64,000 nt of DNA from Pirellulales bacterium (lineage in GTDB: Bacteria > Planctomycetota > Planctomycetia > Pirellulales > JAEUIK01): the NCBI GenBank assembly GCA_019694435.1, contig JAIBBZ010000008.1, forward strand, positions 1-64,000, in the 5' to 3' direction. Positions 26,287 to 35,896 of the stretch are shown piece by piece. How positions within the stretch are numbered: position 1 is the stretch's first letter; every line of letters starts with the position of its first letter. The notes under the pieces are model-generated. The model saw only the letters and a program-made list of their open reading frames with translations. It was not told where the DNA came from and searched no databases. The position numbers were made by a program, and so were the translations under genes.

Positions 26287-28851
26287 TTAATTGTTGCGCC
26301 GTTGCTTGCGCTGCATCTGAGCTCGCCATTTCGAGGGGGCGAGCGATCGCGTCGCATGCTGCAGAAAGTCATCCAGAGAAGCTGGGCGCCAGCACCGTCG
26401 CGCGAGGTAGGTAATTACCCCGACTCCACCGGCCACGGCCCACGGCCAGTAGTCGCGCGTCGAGTCGCCGACGGCGGCGACTTGGCGTTCGCTGCGCGGT
26501 CGCTCAGCATGGGGCTCGTCTTCAAGAACAGCCGTCTCGGCTGGCTGTGCAGCGGTCGAGGGCGCACTCGCGGCCTGCTCCGGCGCTGGGCCGGCGGCGC
26601 TGCTGGGCGTCTCGAGTTCCTCGAGCACTTGTTCGACGGCCATTTCCACAGCCACCGCGACGACGGGCGTCTGCGGAACAGCCGTCTCGGCGCCATTTGC
26701 CGAAGGAGGTTCGCTCGCCGCATCGTTGCCATTTGCGACAGGCTTGCGAACGAGCTGCCCTGCGGTTTCTGACGTTGCCCCGGATTCTCCGAGCGATCTG
26801 GAGTCGAGTTTCACGCCCGCTGTCACGGGCGCCGAGACTTCAAAATCGGCGAGTGCTGCGGAGAACTCGAGCGGGGCTGCTGCGGTTCGTGCCGGCAGAG
26901 CGGTAGTCGCCTGGAAGTCGCCCTTGAGCAGCGCCGCCAGCGCCAAGGCGCGCACGCTCGGCACGTCAGAAGCCGCGTCAAAGGGCAGCCAGTAGAAGCT
27001 CAGCTCGGCCAACGTCGCCGACTCGCTGGGCCCGGCGGGAGCGGTGATCGTATCGCGCAACTGCGGACCCAGGGGCGAAGATTGGGTCCCGCCGCTGAGC
27101 ACGATCCAGACCGGTCCTTGGCCGTCCGGATTGGCCCGGGTAAACCGCACGGTATAGACGCCCGGATCGAGCAGGACATCGAAGCTGCGCACGGCGCCGT
27201 CGGGCACGCTTTGCTCGAACACGGCGCGCCCCTGGTCGTTGATGATCGTCATCCGCACGCCGACCTCGCCGGGCAGGCTCCAGTCGGAGGCACCGAGCAC
27301 CAGGTGAAATAGCTGGCTCTGGTTGACGACGAGCGTGCGCAGCGTTTCCTGGTCTCCGCGTTCCAACGTGTGATTGACAAACGTCTCGAAGTGCGTGGCA
27401 TCCTGGGCGAAGTCCACCTCGACTTCCACCTCGATACTACCGTGCTGTCCCGGCGCGCTCACCTCGACCACATAGTCGGCGTTCGAGCGCGCATGTTCGA
27501 CGCGCAGCTCCCAGCGGTGCGGTTCTTGCGACACCCAGGTGTAGGGAACCGGCCGCCCTGCGTCGTCGAAGATCGCGATCGTCAAGGGGGCCTCGTGATG
27601 TTCGGCGGTTACGACCACGGTGAAAACGTTATTCAAGTCCGGCCCGAAGTCGGCCGAACGCACCTGGTAGCTCACCGCCGGATGGAATCGATCAATCGTG
27701 TCGTGCTCTTCGTAATACGTGTGCTCGACATACCAGGGCGTCGTGGCGAGCAAGACCGGCGTCGGCGACGAGGACGCGGGTATCGGTTCGCCGGCATCGG
27801 GCGGAGCGCCCGGGCGCGCTGCTACGACGGCCAGGTGGTAAGCGCCGATGCCGTACACGTCGTCGCGCGCGCCGGCCACTAGTACGTAGAATTCTTCGCC
27901 CGCGGCGACCGAGTCCAGGCGAAGTCGCACGTCGTTGTCCAGCGGGCCGCGGGCGGCCTGTGTCTCGACAACCTGGCCGTGGGAATCGAAAACCGTGACC
28001 CGCGGTACCAGCGAGCTGACGCCAGCGGCCTGAATCTCGATCTCGATTGGCTGGTGGTCGACCGGAGCCACCAGACGGTAAACGTCGAGATCGTCAGGCC
28101 GTGTGATGTCGCCGGCGAGGGCCGCTTCGAAGCTCGACGCCTCTGCCGCAAATTCCAAGTCGGTGGCCGTGGCCAGGCTGTCGTTGGCGCGGGCCCGGTC
28201 TTGCGCATCGGCTTTTCGCGCATCGAGGATCGCACGCAACGCCGCCACATCTGCCAAGGTCAGAGTCTGGCTCGAGTGCGACTGGAAATGCTCGTACATC
28301 GGCGAGTTGGGATCGTCACTGTGGCCGACGCCCAGCACATGGCCGGCCTCGTGCAGCATGATCTCGAACAACTCGTCCGCAGCATCCTGGCCCGAGGTGC
28401 CCAGGACGAAGTTGGTATTGAGAAAAACGTCGCCAACCCAGGTGTTAGCCACAAAGGGGTCGTACGGATTGGCAACAGCAATCACGTCGGCCGCCATCGG
28501 CACGGCACCGATGCGGATGTCGCCAAAGCGGGGATCGCCCTGTTTGAACCCCAGCGTGCCGAAAGGTTGCCCGCCGTCCGACGTCACGGCCAGATTGGTG
28601 TTGGCCTCGATCACCCAGGTCTGAAACGCCCGGACGATCGTCTCCTGCCAAACGGCGCGCGGCAGGTATTGATCGAGCACGTTGAACAACTGGCTCGTAC
28701 GATCGCCGGCCAGCGTGCCGTCGGGAGCAAAGCTGATCGTCAACTCGGTCGGCTCGGGCCACTGCACGCTGAAGGCCGCCAAGACACGACGGCTTTCGAG
28801 CTGCTCAAGCGCAGCGCGGGGCGCAGATCGCACGTGTTCGCGCTGAGCCAT
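26287..28851 (-). CDS. Metzincin-type (matrixin-like) metalloprotease with C-terminal membrane anchor
   Basis: 854 residues from ATG 28851, which overlaps the last base of the kinase stop codon, so the two are translationally coupled. The N-terminus has the planctomycete motif ALEQLESRRVLAAF. The protease domain carries the zinc motif HEAGHVLGVGH (His167, Glu168, His171, His177) followed by a Met-turn candidate SPMYE (Met185), as in peptidase family M10. The middle contains PPC-like beta domains (DDLDVYRLVAPV, VRLRLDSVAAGEEFYVLVAG). Near residues 800-820 a single helix (WPWAVAGGVGVITYLA) and a basic tail suggest membrane attachment. It probably acts on or at the cell surface. Substrate unknown. 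Confidence 0.82.
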   Translation of the reverse strand: MAQREHVRSAPRAALEQLESRRVLAAFSVQWPEPTELTISFAPDGTLAGDRTSQLFNVLDQYLPRAVWQETIVRAFQTWVIEANTNLAVTSDGGQPFGTLGFKQGDPRFGDIRIGAVPMAADVIAVANPYDPFVANTWVGDVFLNTNFVLGTSGQDAADELFEIMLHEAGHVLGVGHSDDPNSPMYEHFQSHSSQTLTLADVAALRAILDARKADAQDRARANDSLATATDLEFAAEASSFEAALAGDITRPDDLDVYRLVAPVDHQPIEIEIQAAGVSSLVPRVTVFDSHGQVVETQAARGPLDNDVRLRLDSVAAGEEFYVLVAGARDDVYGIGAYHLAVVAARPGAPPDAGEPIPASSSPTPVLLATTPWYVEHTYYEEHDTIDRFHPAVSYQVRSADFGPDLNNVFTVVVTAEHHEAPLTIAIFDDAGRPVPYTWVSQEPHRWELRVEHARSNADYVVEVSAPGQHGSIEVEVEVDFAQDATHFETFVNHTLERGDQETLRTLVVNQSQLFHLVLGASDWSLPGEVGVRMTIINDQGRAVFEQSVPDGAVRSFDVLLDPGVYTVRFTRANPDGQGPVWIVLSGGTQSSPLGPQLRDTITAPAGPSESATLAELSFYWLPFDAASDVPSVRALALAALLKGDFQATTALPARTAAAPLEFSAALADFEVSAPVTAGVKLDSRSLGESGATSETAGQLVRKPVANGNDAASEPPSANGAETAVPQTPVVAVAVEMAVEQVLEELETPSSAAGPAPEQAASAPSTAAQPAETAVLEDEPHAERPRSERQVAAVGDSTRDYWPWAVAGGVGVITYLARRCWRPASLDDFLQHATRSLAPSKWRAQMQRKQRRNN

Positions 28852-31800
28852 TAGAGATGAAGTCCCCACAACTCGGCCACGCGCCCCTGGTCGGTGGTTT
28901 CCGAGGTGGTGGCGCCGGCCGCGCCACGCAATTGCCGGTATGCCTCGACCAGCCGCTGGAACTCGGAATCGTCGCGCAGGCTGTCGAGATCCCGGTCGCG
29001 GTCGATCAACGCTCCACCATAGCCCTGCTCGAGCGCGGCGGCCAGCAGGGCCATGGCCCGGGCACGGTCACCGGGCTCAATCCTGCCGGTCAATGCGAAG
29101 ATTCCGGCGACCTGGTAGCGGGTCGGCGCCCTGGTGTCGAGTTGCAACGCCCGCTGGGCGTCGTCGAGCGCCTCTTCGCGTCGCCCTGCTCGCGCGACCA
29201 GCACGCCTCTCGCCGCGTGCAGTGCGGCGTCTTCGGGATAGACTTCGATCGCGCGATCGAGCATGGCGATCGCCTCTTGGGGTCGTGCGAGTTTCTCGGC
29301 CAGAACGTAGGCGGCATTTTCCAGGCCGGGCCGGCTTTCCGGGTCGCGTTGCAGAGCGCGCTCGAACGCCATCAAGGCGGTACTCGGTTCGGATTCGCAC
29401 AGGGCGACTCCCCGGGCCAGCCAATCGTCAGCCGTGGTACACGGCAGAGCCAGCGCCGCCTCGCGGTCGTGCGCGGCCGCGGCACGATCGCCGCAGCGCA
29501 TTTCGACGTCGGCCCTTAGCAAGCGCAAACGCACCTGGTCCTGACCCTGGGCAAGGGCTGCATCCAGATCGGTCAGCGCTTCGGCGTTCCTGCCTGCGCC
29601 TAACCGCGCCAGCGCGCGATTGACCAGGGCCTCGCGATGTTGGGGTTCGCGCTCCAGTACCAGATCGAATTCGCTCGCGGCCAGGCCATACTCGCCGCGA
29701 TCGAGATAGACCACGCCGCGGCGGAAGTACCAGGGCGTCGCCCGCGGGGCCAGCGCCATGCACGCCGTGTAGCCCGAGATGGCCTGCGCCGCGGCGCCGC
29801 AGCGCTCGTAGCAATTCGCCAGCCCATACCAGGCCCATAGATTTTTTGCGTCGGCGCGGGTTGCCTGTTGCCACAACGGCAGGGCCTCGCGGTAGCGGCG
29901 CTGAGCCGTGTAGAGCATGGCCAGCAAACATGCATCGCGCGGTTGGTCACCGGCTACGGCGGCGTGAGGAGCAGTGGTTTCGCGATCGCCGTCGTGCATC
30001 GATTGGCCAAGCCGCACCAAGAGCTGCCGGCGTTGCATGAATAAGGCCGCCGGAGGCTGCTCCGCGCCCAGCAACCGTTCGGCCTGACGGTTCCAGGCCA
30101 ATCCGCGCTCGAGCTCTTCGCGTGCGGAGCCGCGCGTGGCGTTCGAGGCCAACAACAGCAACAGGTCGGAAGCGTCGTGACGCACATGCAGCCGTTGTTC
30201 GGAGTCCAGGCGGTCGAAATGCTCGTGCCGGTCCAGATCTTGCGAGGCTTGCAGATCGTAGCGCGCCAGGCCGCGTTGGCAGGCCTCTCGGACCTCCTCG
30301 GCCGCACCGGACCGCGCGGCCGCATCGATGCACGCGAGCTGTGCCGTTTGCACGTCTTGTTCGAACCGGCGATAGACCTCCTGCGATTCGAGCACCGCCA
30401 GGCGTTCGTTGCGCCAGGCGAGCATGCCGGCCAAGCTAGCGATGACCAGCACGGCGGCCAGCGCGATGGTCGTGCCCGAGGTTAGCCGCGGATGGCGCCG
30501 AATCCATTTGCCGACCCGTTCGCGACTCGGCGGGTCGGGTGCGAACTCGAGCGGCAGATCAGCGAGGTGTCGTTCGATATCGCGCTGCAGTTCGGCCGCA
30601 GATGCATACCGCTGAGCGGGCGCCAGGGCCAGGCAGCGGCGTACGATTGCGGCCACCGCAGGCGAACCCGACGCGAATGCGGCGGGCAACGTGGGCGCGG
30701 CGCTTCGTTCGTCGAGCGCGCGGCGCAGGCCCTGCTCTGTGAAATCATTGCGCTGGGGGAAGAGCAGCTCGCCGGTCAGCAACTCGTAGAGCAGCACGCC
30801 GAGCGAGTAGGTATCGCTCCGGGGGTCGCTGGCGGGCGACGATTCGATGAAAGCCCGCAATTGTTCCGGAGCCATGTAGGGCAGCGTGCCGCCGATGGTT
30901 TGTTGCGTGGCGTGGCCGCGAGGCTTGGTGTCGGTGGAGAGATTGAAGTCCAACAGCATCGGCCGGCCGTCGTCGGCCAGCAGCACGTTGGCCGGTTTGA
31001 GATCGCGATGCACGATCCCCCGGCGGTGGGCGTGATCGAGCCCGCTGGCCAATTGGGCTACGAGCGTCAACACCGCGTCGGTGTAGCTCAGGCTGGCGAG
31101 GCGCGCAAGCTCGTCGGAGGCGTGTGCCGCGTCGGGATCGGCCCTCTCGGAAATACGGACTTGCGGCAGCGCCGGCGTGATTTCGCAAAACACCCGCGGC
31201 GCTCCGAGCGTCTCATCCGCGTCGCGCTTGATCGTTTGCACGAGCGCCCTGCCGCCGGCCGGGAGGTTGGATTGGGCGCCGCGCCGCATGCGCACGACGT
31301 CGGCCAGCGTCGTCTGTCCGAAATAAGGCATGCACACGACGGACCACGCGCCCAGCGCATGCACCGAATAGATCGGCACGATGTGGGCGTGTTGCAGCTG
31401 TGCCAGCTTGTCGGCCTCGGCGAACGAATCGGCAGCGATCTTGAGCACCACCAGACGATTGGCCAGGTCGTCCTGGCGGGCCAGGTAGACGCGACTCAGC
31501 GAACCGCGGCCCAGTTCGCCCAGCAATTCAAAGCCCAACAGCGCGAGCGCCTCGGCGCGCGGCTCGTCGTTTGCGCGCTGAGCCAGATGGCAACCGTTCG
31601 CACTCTGGCCCGCCGGAAGGGGCCAACCGTCGACGCGAATTCCCCAACGATCCGCGTACTCGGCCGCCGCGACCTCTTCGCCGGCCAACCGCCTGGCCCG
31701 GTACTCCTCGAAGGCCACGCACGTCCAAGCGTCGTGCTCCTGTGCAAGTGCTGGAAACAGTTCGCGATAATCGGTCAGGGTGCGCCGCAGGGGTGATGGC

Positions 31801-31979
31801 CAGCGCAGTTCGAGATCGACGCGCACCAGTTCCAACAGCACGGCCCGGAACTCGGGATGCGAAGCCTCGGGCAGGAAGGCCGCGATATCCGGCGGGTGTC
31901 CGGGACAGAAGGCAAGCTCAAACGCCTCGACCAACTCGTCTAAGCTGGGCCGCGCCAGGTTCGAGGTGCCGTGTGCCAT
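28851..31979 (-). CDS. Ser/Thr protein kinase with TPR domain (planctomycete ECF-coupled type)
   Basis: 1,042 residues. An N-terminal conserved region (1-145) precedes a Hanks-type kinase domain: Gly loop LGRGSLSRVYLA, catalytic Lys180, HRDLKPANV (Asp326), DFN at 344-346 in place of the usual DFG, and MAPEQL. A long insert (about 230-295) separates the lobes. One membrane helix (about 490-515, TIALAAVLVIASLAGMLAW) leads to a C-terminal domain of TPRs (about 600-1000), predicted to be periplasmic. The gene starts one base after the ECF sigma stop codon. In planctomycetes such kinases are thought to control the adjacent sigma factor. The DFN may alter metal binding but occurs in some active bacterial kinases. 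Confidence 0.88.
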   Translation of the reverse strand: MAHGTSNLARPSLDELVEAFELAFCPGHPPDIAAFLPEASHPEFRAVLLELVRVDLELRWPSPLRRTLTDYRELFPALAQEHDAWTCVAFEEYRARRLAGEEVAAAEYADRWGIRVDGWPLPAGQSANGCHLAQRANDEPRAEALALLGFELLGELGRGSLSRVYLARQDDLANRLVVLKIAADSFAEADKLAQLQHAHIVPIYSVHALGAWSVVCMPYFGQTTLADVVRMRRGAQSNLPAGGRALVQTIKRDADETLGAPRVFCEITPALPQVRISERADPDAAHASDELARLASLSYTDAVLTLVAQLASGLDHAHRRGIVHRDLKPANVLLADDGRPMLLDFNLSTDTKPRGHATQQTIGGTLPYMAPEQLRAFIESSPASDPRSDTYSLGVLLYELLTGELLFPQRNDFTEQGLRRALDERSAAPTLPAAFASGSPAVAAIVRRCLALAPAQRYASAAELQRDIERHLADLPLEFAPDPPSRERVGKWIRRHPRLTSGTTIALAAVLVIASLAGMLAWRNERLAVLESQEVYRRFEQDVQTAQLACIDAAARSGAAEEVREACQRGLARYDLQASQDLDRHEHFDRLDSEQRLHVRHDASDLLLLLASNATRGSAREELERGLAWNRQAERLLGAEQPPAALFMQRRQLLVRLGQSMHDGDRETTAPHAAVAGDQPRDACLLAMLYTAQRRYREALPLWQQATRADAKNLWAWYGLANCYERCGAAAQAISGYTACMALAPRATPWYFRRGVVYLDRGEYGLAASEFDLVLEREPQHREALVNRALARLGAGRNAEALTDLDAALAQGQDQVRLRLLRADVEMRCGDRAAAAHDREAALALPCTTADDWLARGVALCESEPSTALMAFERALQRDPESRPGLENAAYVLAEKLARPQEAIAMLDRAIEVYPEDAALHAARGVLVARAGRREEALDDAQRALQLDTRAPTRYQVAGIFALTGRIEPGDRARAMALLAAALEQGYGGALIDRDRDLDSLRDDSEFQRLVEAYRQLRGAAGATTSETTDQGRVAELWGLHL

Positions 31980-31980
31980 T

Positions 31981-32595
31981 TCAATCGTGCGCTTGGAGTG
32001 CCGACGACAGGCGATGTAACAACTCTTGCAGGATTCGTTCGACGGATCGCTTGGAACGGGTCACCTGCGCCGCGATATCGGCCACCTCGTGGCCTTCGAT
32101 GCGCAGATTGAGAATTTGGCGATGCGTCGCGGGTAGTTGTGCGAGGGTTTCATCGATGACCATCCGCAATATCGCCAGCGACGTCTCGTCGCCCGAAGGC
32201 AACTCGTCCGAGGCCATCACCAACGATCCGCCGCCCAGCGAAACGCCGACGTCGCGCTTCGCCGCGCGGTGGTACGCTGCCACGGTGCGAATCTTGTTGA
32301 GCCCGATGACGAGCAAGAGCTTCCACAGCTCTTCGCCTTCGGGCACTTCGTATTCGCCGCGCGCGGCGCGTCGAAAAAAGGTACGAAACACCGATTGGAC
32401 GATGTCGTCGGCATCGACCCGGGCGGCAAGATCGGTGGCGACGTTCGCCTTGGCCAAGGCCTGCAGCCGGCGGGCGTAGCGCAGGTAGATCTGCGTTGCG
32501 GCGTCGGCATTTCCGGCCTGCAGCCGGCGCAACAGCGACCGGTCGGACGCGTGCTCCTCCCCACCGGAGGCCGTGTCGCTTTCGGGCGTCGCCAT
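31981..32595 (-). CDS. ECF-type RNA polymerase sigma factor
   Basis: 204 residues from ATG 32595; an ATG at 32643 in the same frame is an alternative. Region 2 is visible as YLRYARRLQALAKANV then DADDIVQSVFRTFFRRAARG, and region 4 as LPATHRQILNLRIEGHEVAD then SKRSVERILQELLHRL. This matches the planctomycete SigK-like ECF group found next to Ser/Thr kinases. There is no anti-sigma gene; the following kinase probably takes over signal control. The gene is first in a block with the kinase and the metalloprotease. Confidence 0.88.
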   Translation of the reverse strand: MATPESDTASGGEEHASDRSLLRRLQAGNADAATQIYLRYARRLQALAKANVATDLAARVDADDIVQSVFRTFFRRAARGEYEVPEGEELWKLLLVIGLNKIRTVAAYHRAAKRDVGVSLGGGSLVMASDELPSGDETSLAILRMVIDETLAQLPATHRQILNLRIEGHEVADIAAQVTRSKRSVERILQELLHRLSSALQAHD

Positions 32596-32981
32596 GCCAG
32601 TTGGGCCAAAGGAGAAGTCGGTTCGTCGGCCGCCGACCGCCATGCGAGCCGCGCTACCCCCCTTGCGCGCCCGGATGTCGAACAACCAGACGAGAAACGT
32701 CGCGCCCCACGAGTCCGAACCACAACCACCGGAAAAGGCTGCGCAGGGCGGTTGAATCCGCGGTTCGGACCTGAACTTTTATAGTCCGGCTGTAAACGCT
32801 CCGTCAACGAAAACCCTGTTCGTGGCGGCATTTCAGGTGGTGGGAGTTTCCCTGACAAGAACGCCGGAGCAGCCCGTGAAAAAAAGACAGCAGCGGATGA
32901 ACCCTGGGAACTGGTCCACCCGCCGCTGCGGGAAGCGCTGCTGGCGATTGAAGCGGTTTGCGTCGGCGTGGCAGGACGCGG
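32596..32981. other. Upstream region of the ECF sigma operon
   Basis: 386 bases between the ECF sigma gene and the end of the PPC-domain gene, both on the minus strand. It should hold the promoter for the sigma-kinase-protease block. No promoter could be assigned with confidence. Confidence 0.45.
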
Positions 32982-33833
32982 TCAGGCCAGTGCCAGGTCG
33001 ACGAGGTAAGGAGCAGGCGCAGAGTTCGGCGATCGCAGGCGGACGAAGTACGTCTGCCCTGCCGCAACGTCGATCGAGAGGGAGTTGACTCCGTGGTTGG
33101 GCTCGGTCTCGAGCAATTTGACGCCCGATGCCGTGGTGACTTCGACCTTGGCAATCTGGCCACCGTCGGCGCGCACGTCGATTTGCAGCCTGCCCGATGA
33201 CTGGGGCGTCAGCCGGAAATAGTCTTTGTCGCGGTCGCTGGTGGAGTTGCCCTGGATCGTCAGTTTGCCGTCGGACCCCAGGGCAGCGAGATTCGCTTGC
33301 GATTCGCGGTCATTAGGTTCCGTCTCGGTCAGCAAAGTACCAGGGGGCGGATCGACTGTGCCGCCGCCGCTTCCCGGTGGCGGGGCGATCGGGTCGGCGT
33401 CGAGTTTCAAGTCGACCACGTAGACGCCGGTCGTCTTGTTCTGGCCGCGAACGCGAATCGTGTAGGTCTCGCCGGCGCTGACCGCAAAGCTGCCTGCGTT
33501 AACGCCGTTGTTCGGCTCGGTCTCGAAGATGTCGAGGCCTTGCGCGTTTTGGACTTCGACTTTGGCTGCCAGGCCCAGGTCGCCAAGCGCGTCGAGCTGC
33601 ACCTGTCCCGCCGCGGCGGCCGTAATCCTGAAGTAGTCCTGGTCGCGTCGATTGGCGATGACGCCCAGCAAGGACACCGCACCGTCGGCAGGGTCGAATT
33701 GAGCGGCGTCGGCCGTAGCCCCCGAATTGTTGGGTTCCGACTCGAACGTGGTCGCGCTGAGCATTTGCCGGGGTTCGAGCATCTCGGCCCGCCCCGGGGC
33801 CGAACGAAACGAGCGTGATAAAAAACGGCGCAT
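32982..33833 (-). CDS. Exported protein with two PPC-like domains
   Basis: 283 residues from ATG 33833. The basic N-terminus carries the motif EMLEPRQMLSA, a typical planctomycete export or surface motif. Two pre-peptidase C-terminal (PPC)-like units follow, each beginning with a TFESEPNNSG / TETEPNDRES phrase and containing DQDYFRITA / DKDYFRLTP, and each ending with a FETEPNNGVN / LETEPNHGVN then Y-x-I/V-R-L/V-R phrase. PPC domains are beta-sandwiches found on secreted proteins, often removed or used for binding. No catalytic domain is present. It lies upstream of the ECF gene on the same strand but 300 or more bases away. Confidence 0.8.
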   Translation of the reverse strand: MRRFLSRSFRSAPGRAEMLEPRQMLSATTFESEPNNSGATADAAQFDPADGAVSLLGVIANRRDQDYFRITAAAAGQVQLDALGDLGLAAKVEVQNAQGLDIFETEPNNGVNAGSFAVSAGETYTIRVRGQNKTTGVYVVDLKLDADPIAPPPGSGGGTVDPPPGTLLTETEPNDRESQANLAALGSDGKLTIQGNSTSDRDKDYFRLTPQSSGRLQIDVRADGGQIAKVEVTTASGVKLLETEPNHGVNSLSIDVAAGQTYFVRLRSPNSAPAPYLVDLALA

Positions 33834-34327
33834 GACCTCTCAGTCCCTTCGCAGAAGAGCCCCCGCATGACGCCGCGCGCCCAGCAGCGCACGGGACCCC
33901 CACGTCCCGTGGGCCAGCCCAAAGCAGGACTGGCAGGAGCGCTGCAGGCAGGCGTCAACTTGGCCCGCCGTTCTCATTCAGGGAAGCGATAAACAGCGAC
34001 GCCATCCGCCACGAGAATCGCGTTTGGGAGTTGCCGGCTGGAAACGCCCCGACTTCGCACACCGGCGCCGTCCAATGCTCGCGGTGGCATTTACTGCGAA
34101 CAGAGATCGTCACGCCAGCACCTGGCCGGCGCAACGGCGGATTGGCCGCAAAGTTTTCGTAGGCCTTAAGATTCCGTTAAGCCTCGCGACTGGCACTGCC
34201 GACATTGACGAATGTAGGGGATAGGGCCGGCCGTGGGAGGGGTCTTTTCTGACCCCCTGAGGTCCTCGCCCAATCCCCGTGGTTCTCGTCTTGTTTCGCC
34301 ATGTGCATCGCCAAAGGGGGGCGAATC
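33834..34327. other. Divergent intergenic region
   Basis: 494 bases between the PPC gene (minus) and the barrel gene (plus). A small inverted repeat (GGGGTC-N6-GACCCC) lies at 34239-34256, and the Shine-Dalgarno-like AAAGGGGGG is at the right end. No gene was recognised. Confidence 0.5.
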
Positions 34328-35590
34328 ATGGGCATGCGTCTTGCGCTGTCGATTGCTGTTGCTTGCACCGCCGTAATCGCCGGGGCGGCGCAGGCCGCCG
34401 AAGGAACAAATCGCACCGCGGTGCGCCGTGAGGCCGGACCAATACGACGAACCGACGTCCCTGCGGCAACGCCAGGGCAGATCGGTTTCGACACCGTCCA
34501 CCGCACGGGGCATACGCTGCAAGAAGACGTCGCCCCGGGCAACTCCTCGGAAGAATTGATGCAGCCCGAGTCGTCGATCGATGGCGAGGGCGGCGCGACT
34601 TTCGCGACCGACGACCCCGGAGGCACGTCTTGTGGCGGTGCGTGCGGTTGCAATCTGGGAGGTTGCTGCAGCGGAGATTGCTGCTCGATGGAGGGCTGCT
34701 GCGAGCTGGTCGGTGATTGCTGCGGATGTTTCCAGCCCTTCGGGCTCGCGGCCGGCGTCGAGGCGACCTATCTGAAGCCCGATATCAAGGACGACGATTC
34801 GATCGATCCGATCGGAGAATACGATTTCGAGGCTGCGCCGCGCGTGTGGGCGCAGTACCAGTTTCAGTCCGGCTGGGGCGTGCGCGGGCGATACTGGAGC
34901 TTGGATGGCGAGCAGCAGCGCAGCATTGCTACGGCGGACGACGAGGACCAGGCGGTCGCGCAGACGTACAGCAACAGCCTGGAGATGTGGACGGTTGACC
35001 TGGAGTTGACGCGAGCCTTCCATGTCGAGCAAGTCAACGGCTGGCTCTACTTGGGTGCCCGGCACGGACGCTTGCGCCGCGACGCAAATATCCTGTTTTC
35101 GATCTTCGACTTCGGCGGCGGCGGCGGTGACGACGCCTCGGCGATTTTGGAACAATTCGATCGCTCCTACGAAGGGACAGGCCTGACTTTTGGCGTCGAC
35201 CTACTGCGGCCCATCGCCCAATCGCGATTCGCGGCGGTGTGCAATCTGCGCGGCGCCGTGCTGTGGGGAGACAACCAGGCCAACGTCAACGCGACCGTGA
35301 TCGAAGCGGTACCGGTCGGCGCGGGCGACCTCGACCTCAACGACTTTGGCATGCTGCAGTTCGCGGGCAGCAACAACGACGCCATGTGGATCGGCGAATT
35401 GCAAGCCGGCGGTGAGTGGAACACGCCGCTGAGCCAGGCCTATGGCGGCGGCAATGCCTTTGTTCGCGTCGTGTTCGAGGCCCAATGGTGGAACCTGCCA
35501 GGCGTCTACTTGGGATCGGAAGCGCCGGAGATTGACGACGCCCTGCACCAGTTGCTCGGCGTCGCGGCGTCGGCCGGCTTCCGGCGGTAG
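34328..35590 (+). CDS. Outer-membrane beta-barrel-like protein with Cys-rich patch
   Basis: 420 residues from ATG 34328, which follows an AAAGGGGGG ribosome binding site. A signal peptide (LALSIAVACTAVIAGAAQA) leads to a low-complexity linker, then to a patch with 12 cysteines in residues 102-134 arranged as single and double Cys separated by short Gly/Ser/Glu runs. From about 135 the sequence has alternating hydrophobic/aromatic strands (GVEATYLKP, VWAQYQFQSGWGVRGRYW, WLYLGARHGRLRR, FVRVVFEAQWW), the pattern of a beta-barrel such as the Legionella MOMP or Lpg1974-like pore family found in planctomycetes. Function is inferred only. The Cys patch could form disulfides or bind metal. Confidence 0.7.
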   Translation: MGMRLALSIAVACTAVIAGAAQAAEGTNRTAVRREAGPIRRTDVPAATPGQIGFDTVHRTGHTLQEDVAPGNSSEELMQPESSIDGEGGATFATDDPGGTSCGGACGCNLGGCCSGDCCSMEGCCELVGDCCGCFQPFGLAAGVEATYLKPDIKDDDSIDPIGEYDFEAAPRVWAQYQFQSGWGVRGRYWSLDGEQQRSIATADDEDQAVAQTYSNSLEMWTVDLELTRAFHVEQVNGWLYLGARHGRLRRDANILFSIFDFGGGGGDDASAILEQFDRSYEGTGLTFGVDLLRPIAQSRFAAVCNLRGAVLWGDNQANVNATVIEAVPVGAGDLDLNDFGMLQFAGSNNDAMWIGELQAGGEWNTPLSQAYGGGNAFVRVVFEAQWWNLPGVYLGSEAPEIDDALHQLLGVAASAGFRR

Positions 35591-35743
35591 GCAAGAACGC
35601 GCCAATCGAGTGGCCCGGGTCTTGCGACTGGACGGGCGTTCTCCGGCGGTGTCCAATGCTGGCGAACGGGCAGTGGTGAGTGCTGCCTCGTGACGAGTGG
35701 CGCGTGGCGGGGCCAGGTGCCACCGAGCAAAGGGGGGGCCGCC

Positions 35744-35896
35744 ATGCAGCGCAAGAAGCTCGTCCTGCAAGTCGCCGCCGCCGTGCTGGTGATTGTCGCG
35801 GCGATCGCGGTGCGTTGGTTTTACTATGGCGATTTGGGCGAGGCCCTGTTGCGGCCGCCAGGCAGGGGCGGTGCGGATTTCCAGATTCCGCGCTAA
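35744..35896 (+). CDS. Small single-helix membrane protein
   Basis: 50 residues from ATG 35744, after AGGGGGGG at 35731-35738, a ribosome binding site very like that of the barrel gene just upstream. The sequence is a basic start, one helix (VLQVAAAVLVIVAAIAVRWF) and a short polar tail. It lies 154 bases after the barrel gene. Unknown function; it may be a small accessory membrane peptide. Confidence 0.5.
   Translation: MQRKKLVLQVAAAVLVIVAAIAVRWFYYGDLGEALLRPPGRGGADFQIPR

Noticed and set aside
34024-34224. 66-residue plus-strand frame before the barrel gene
   Set aside because: No ribosome binding site, no hydrophobic or family pattern; ordinary intergenic open frame.
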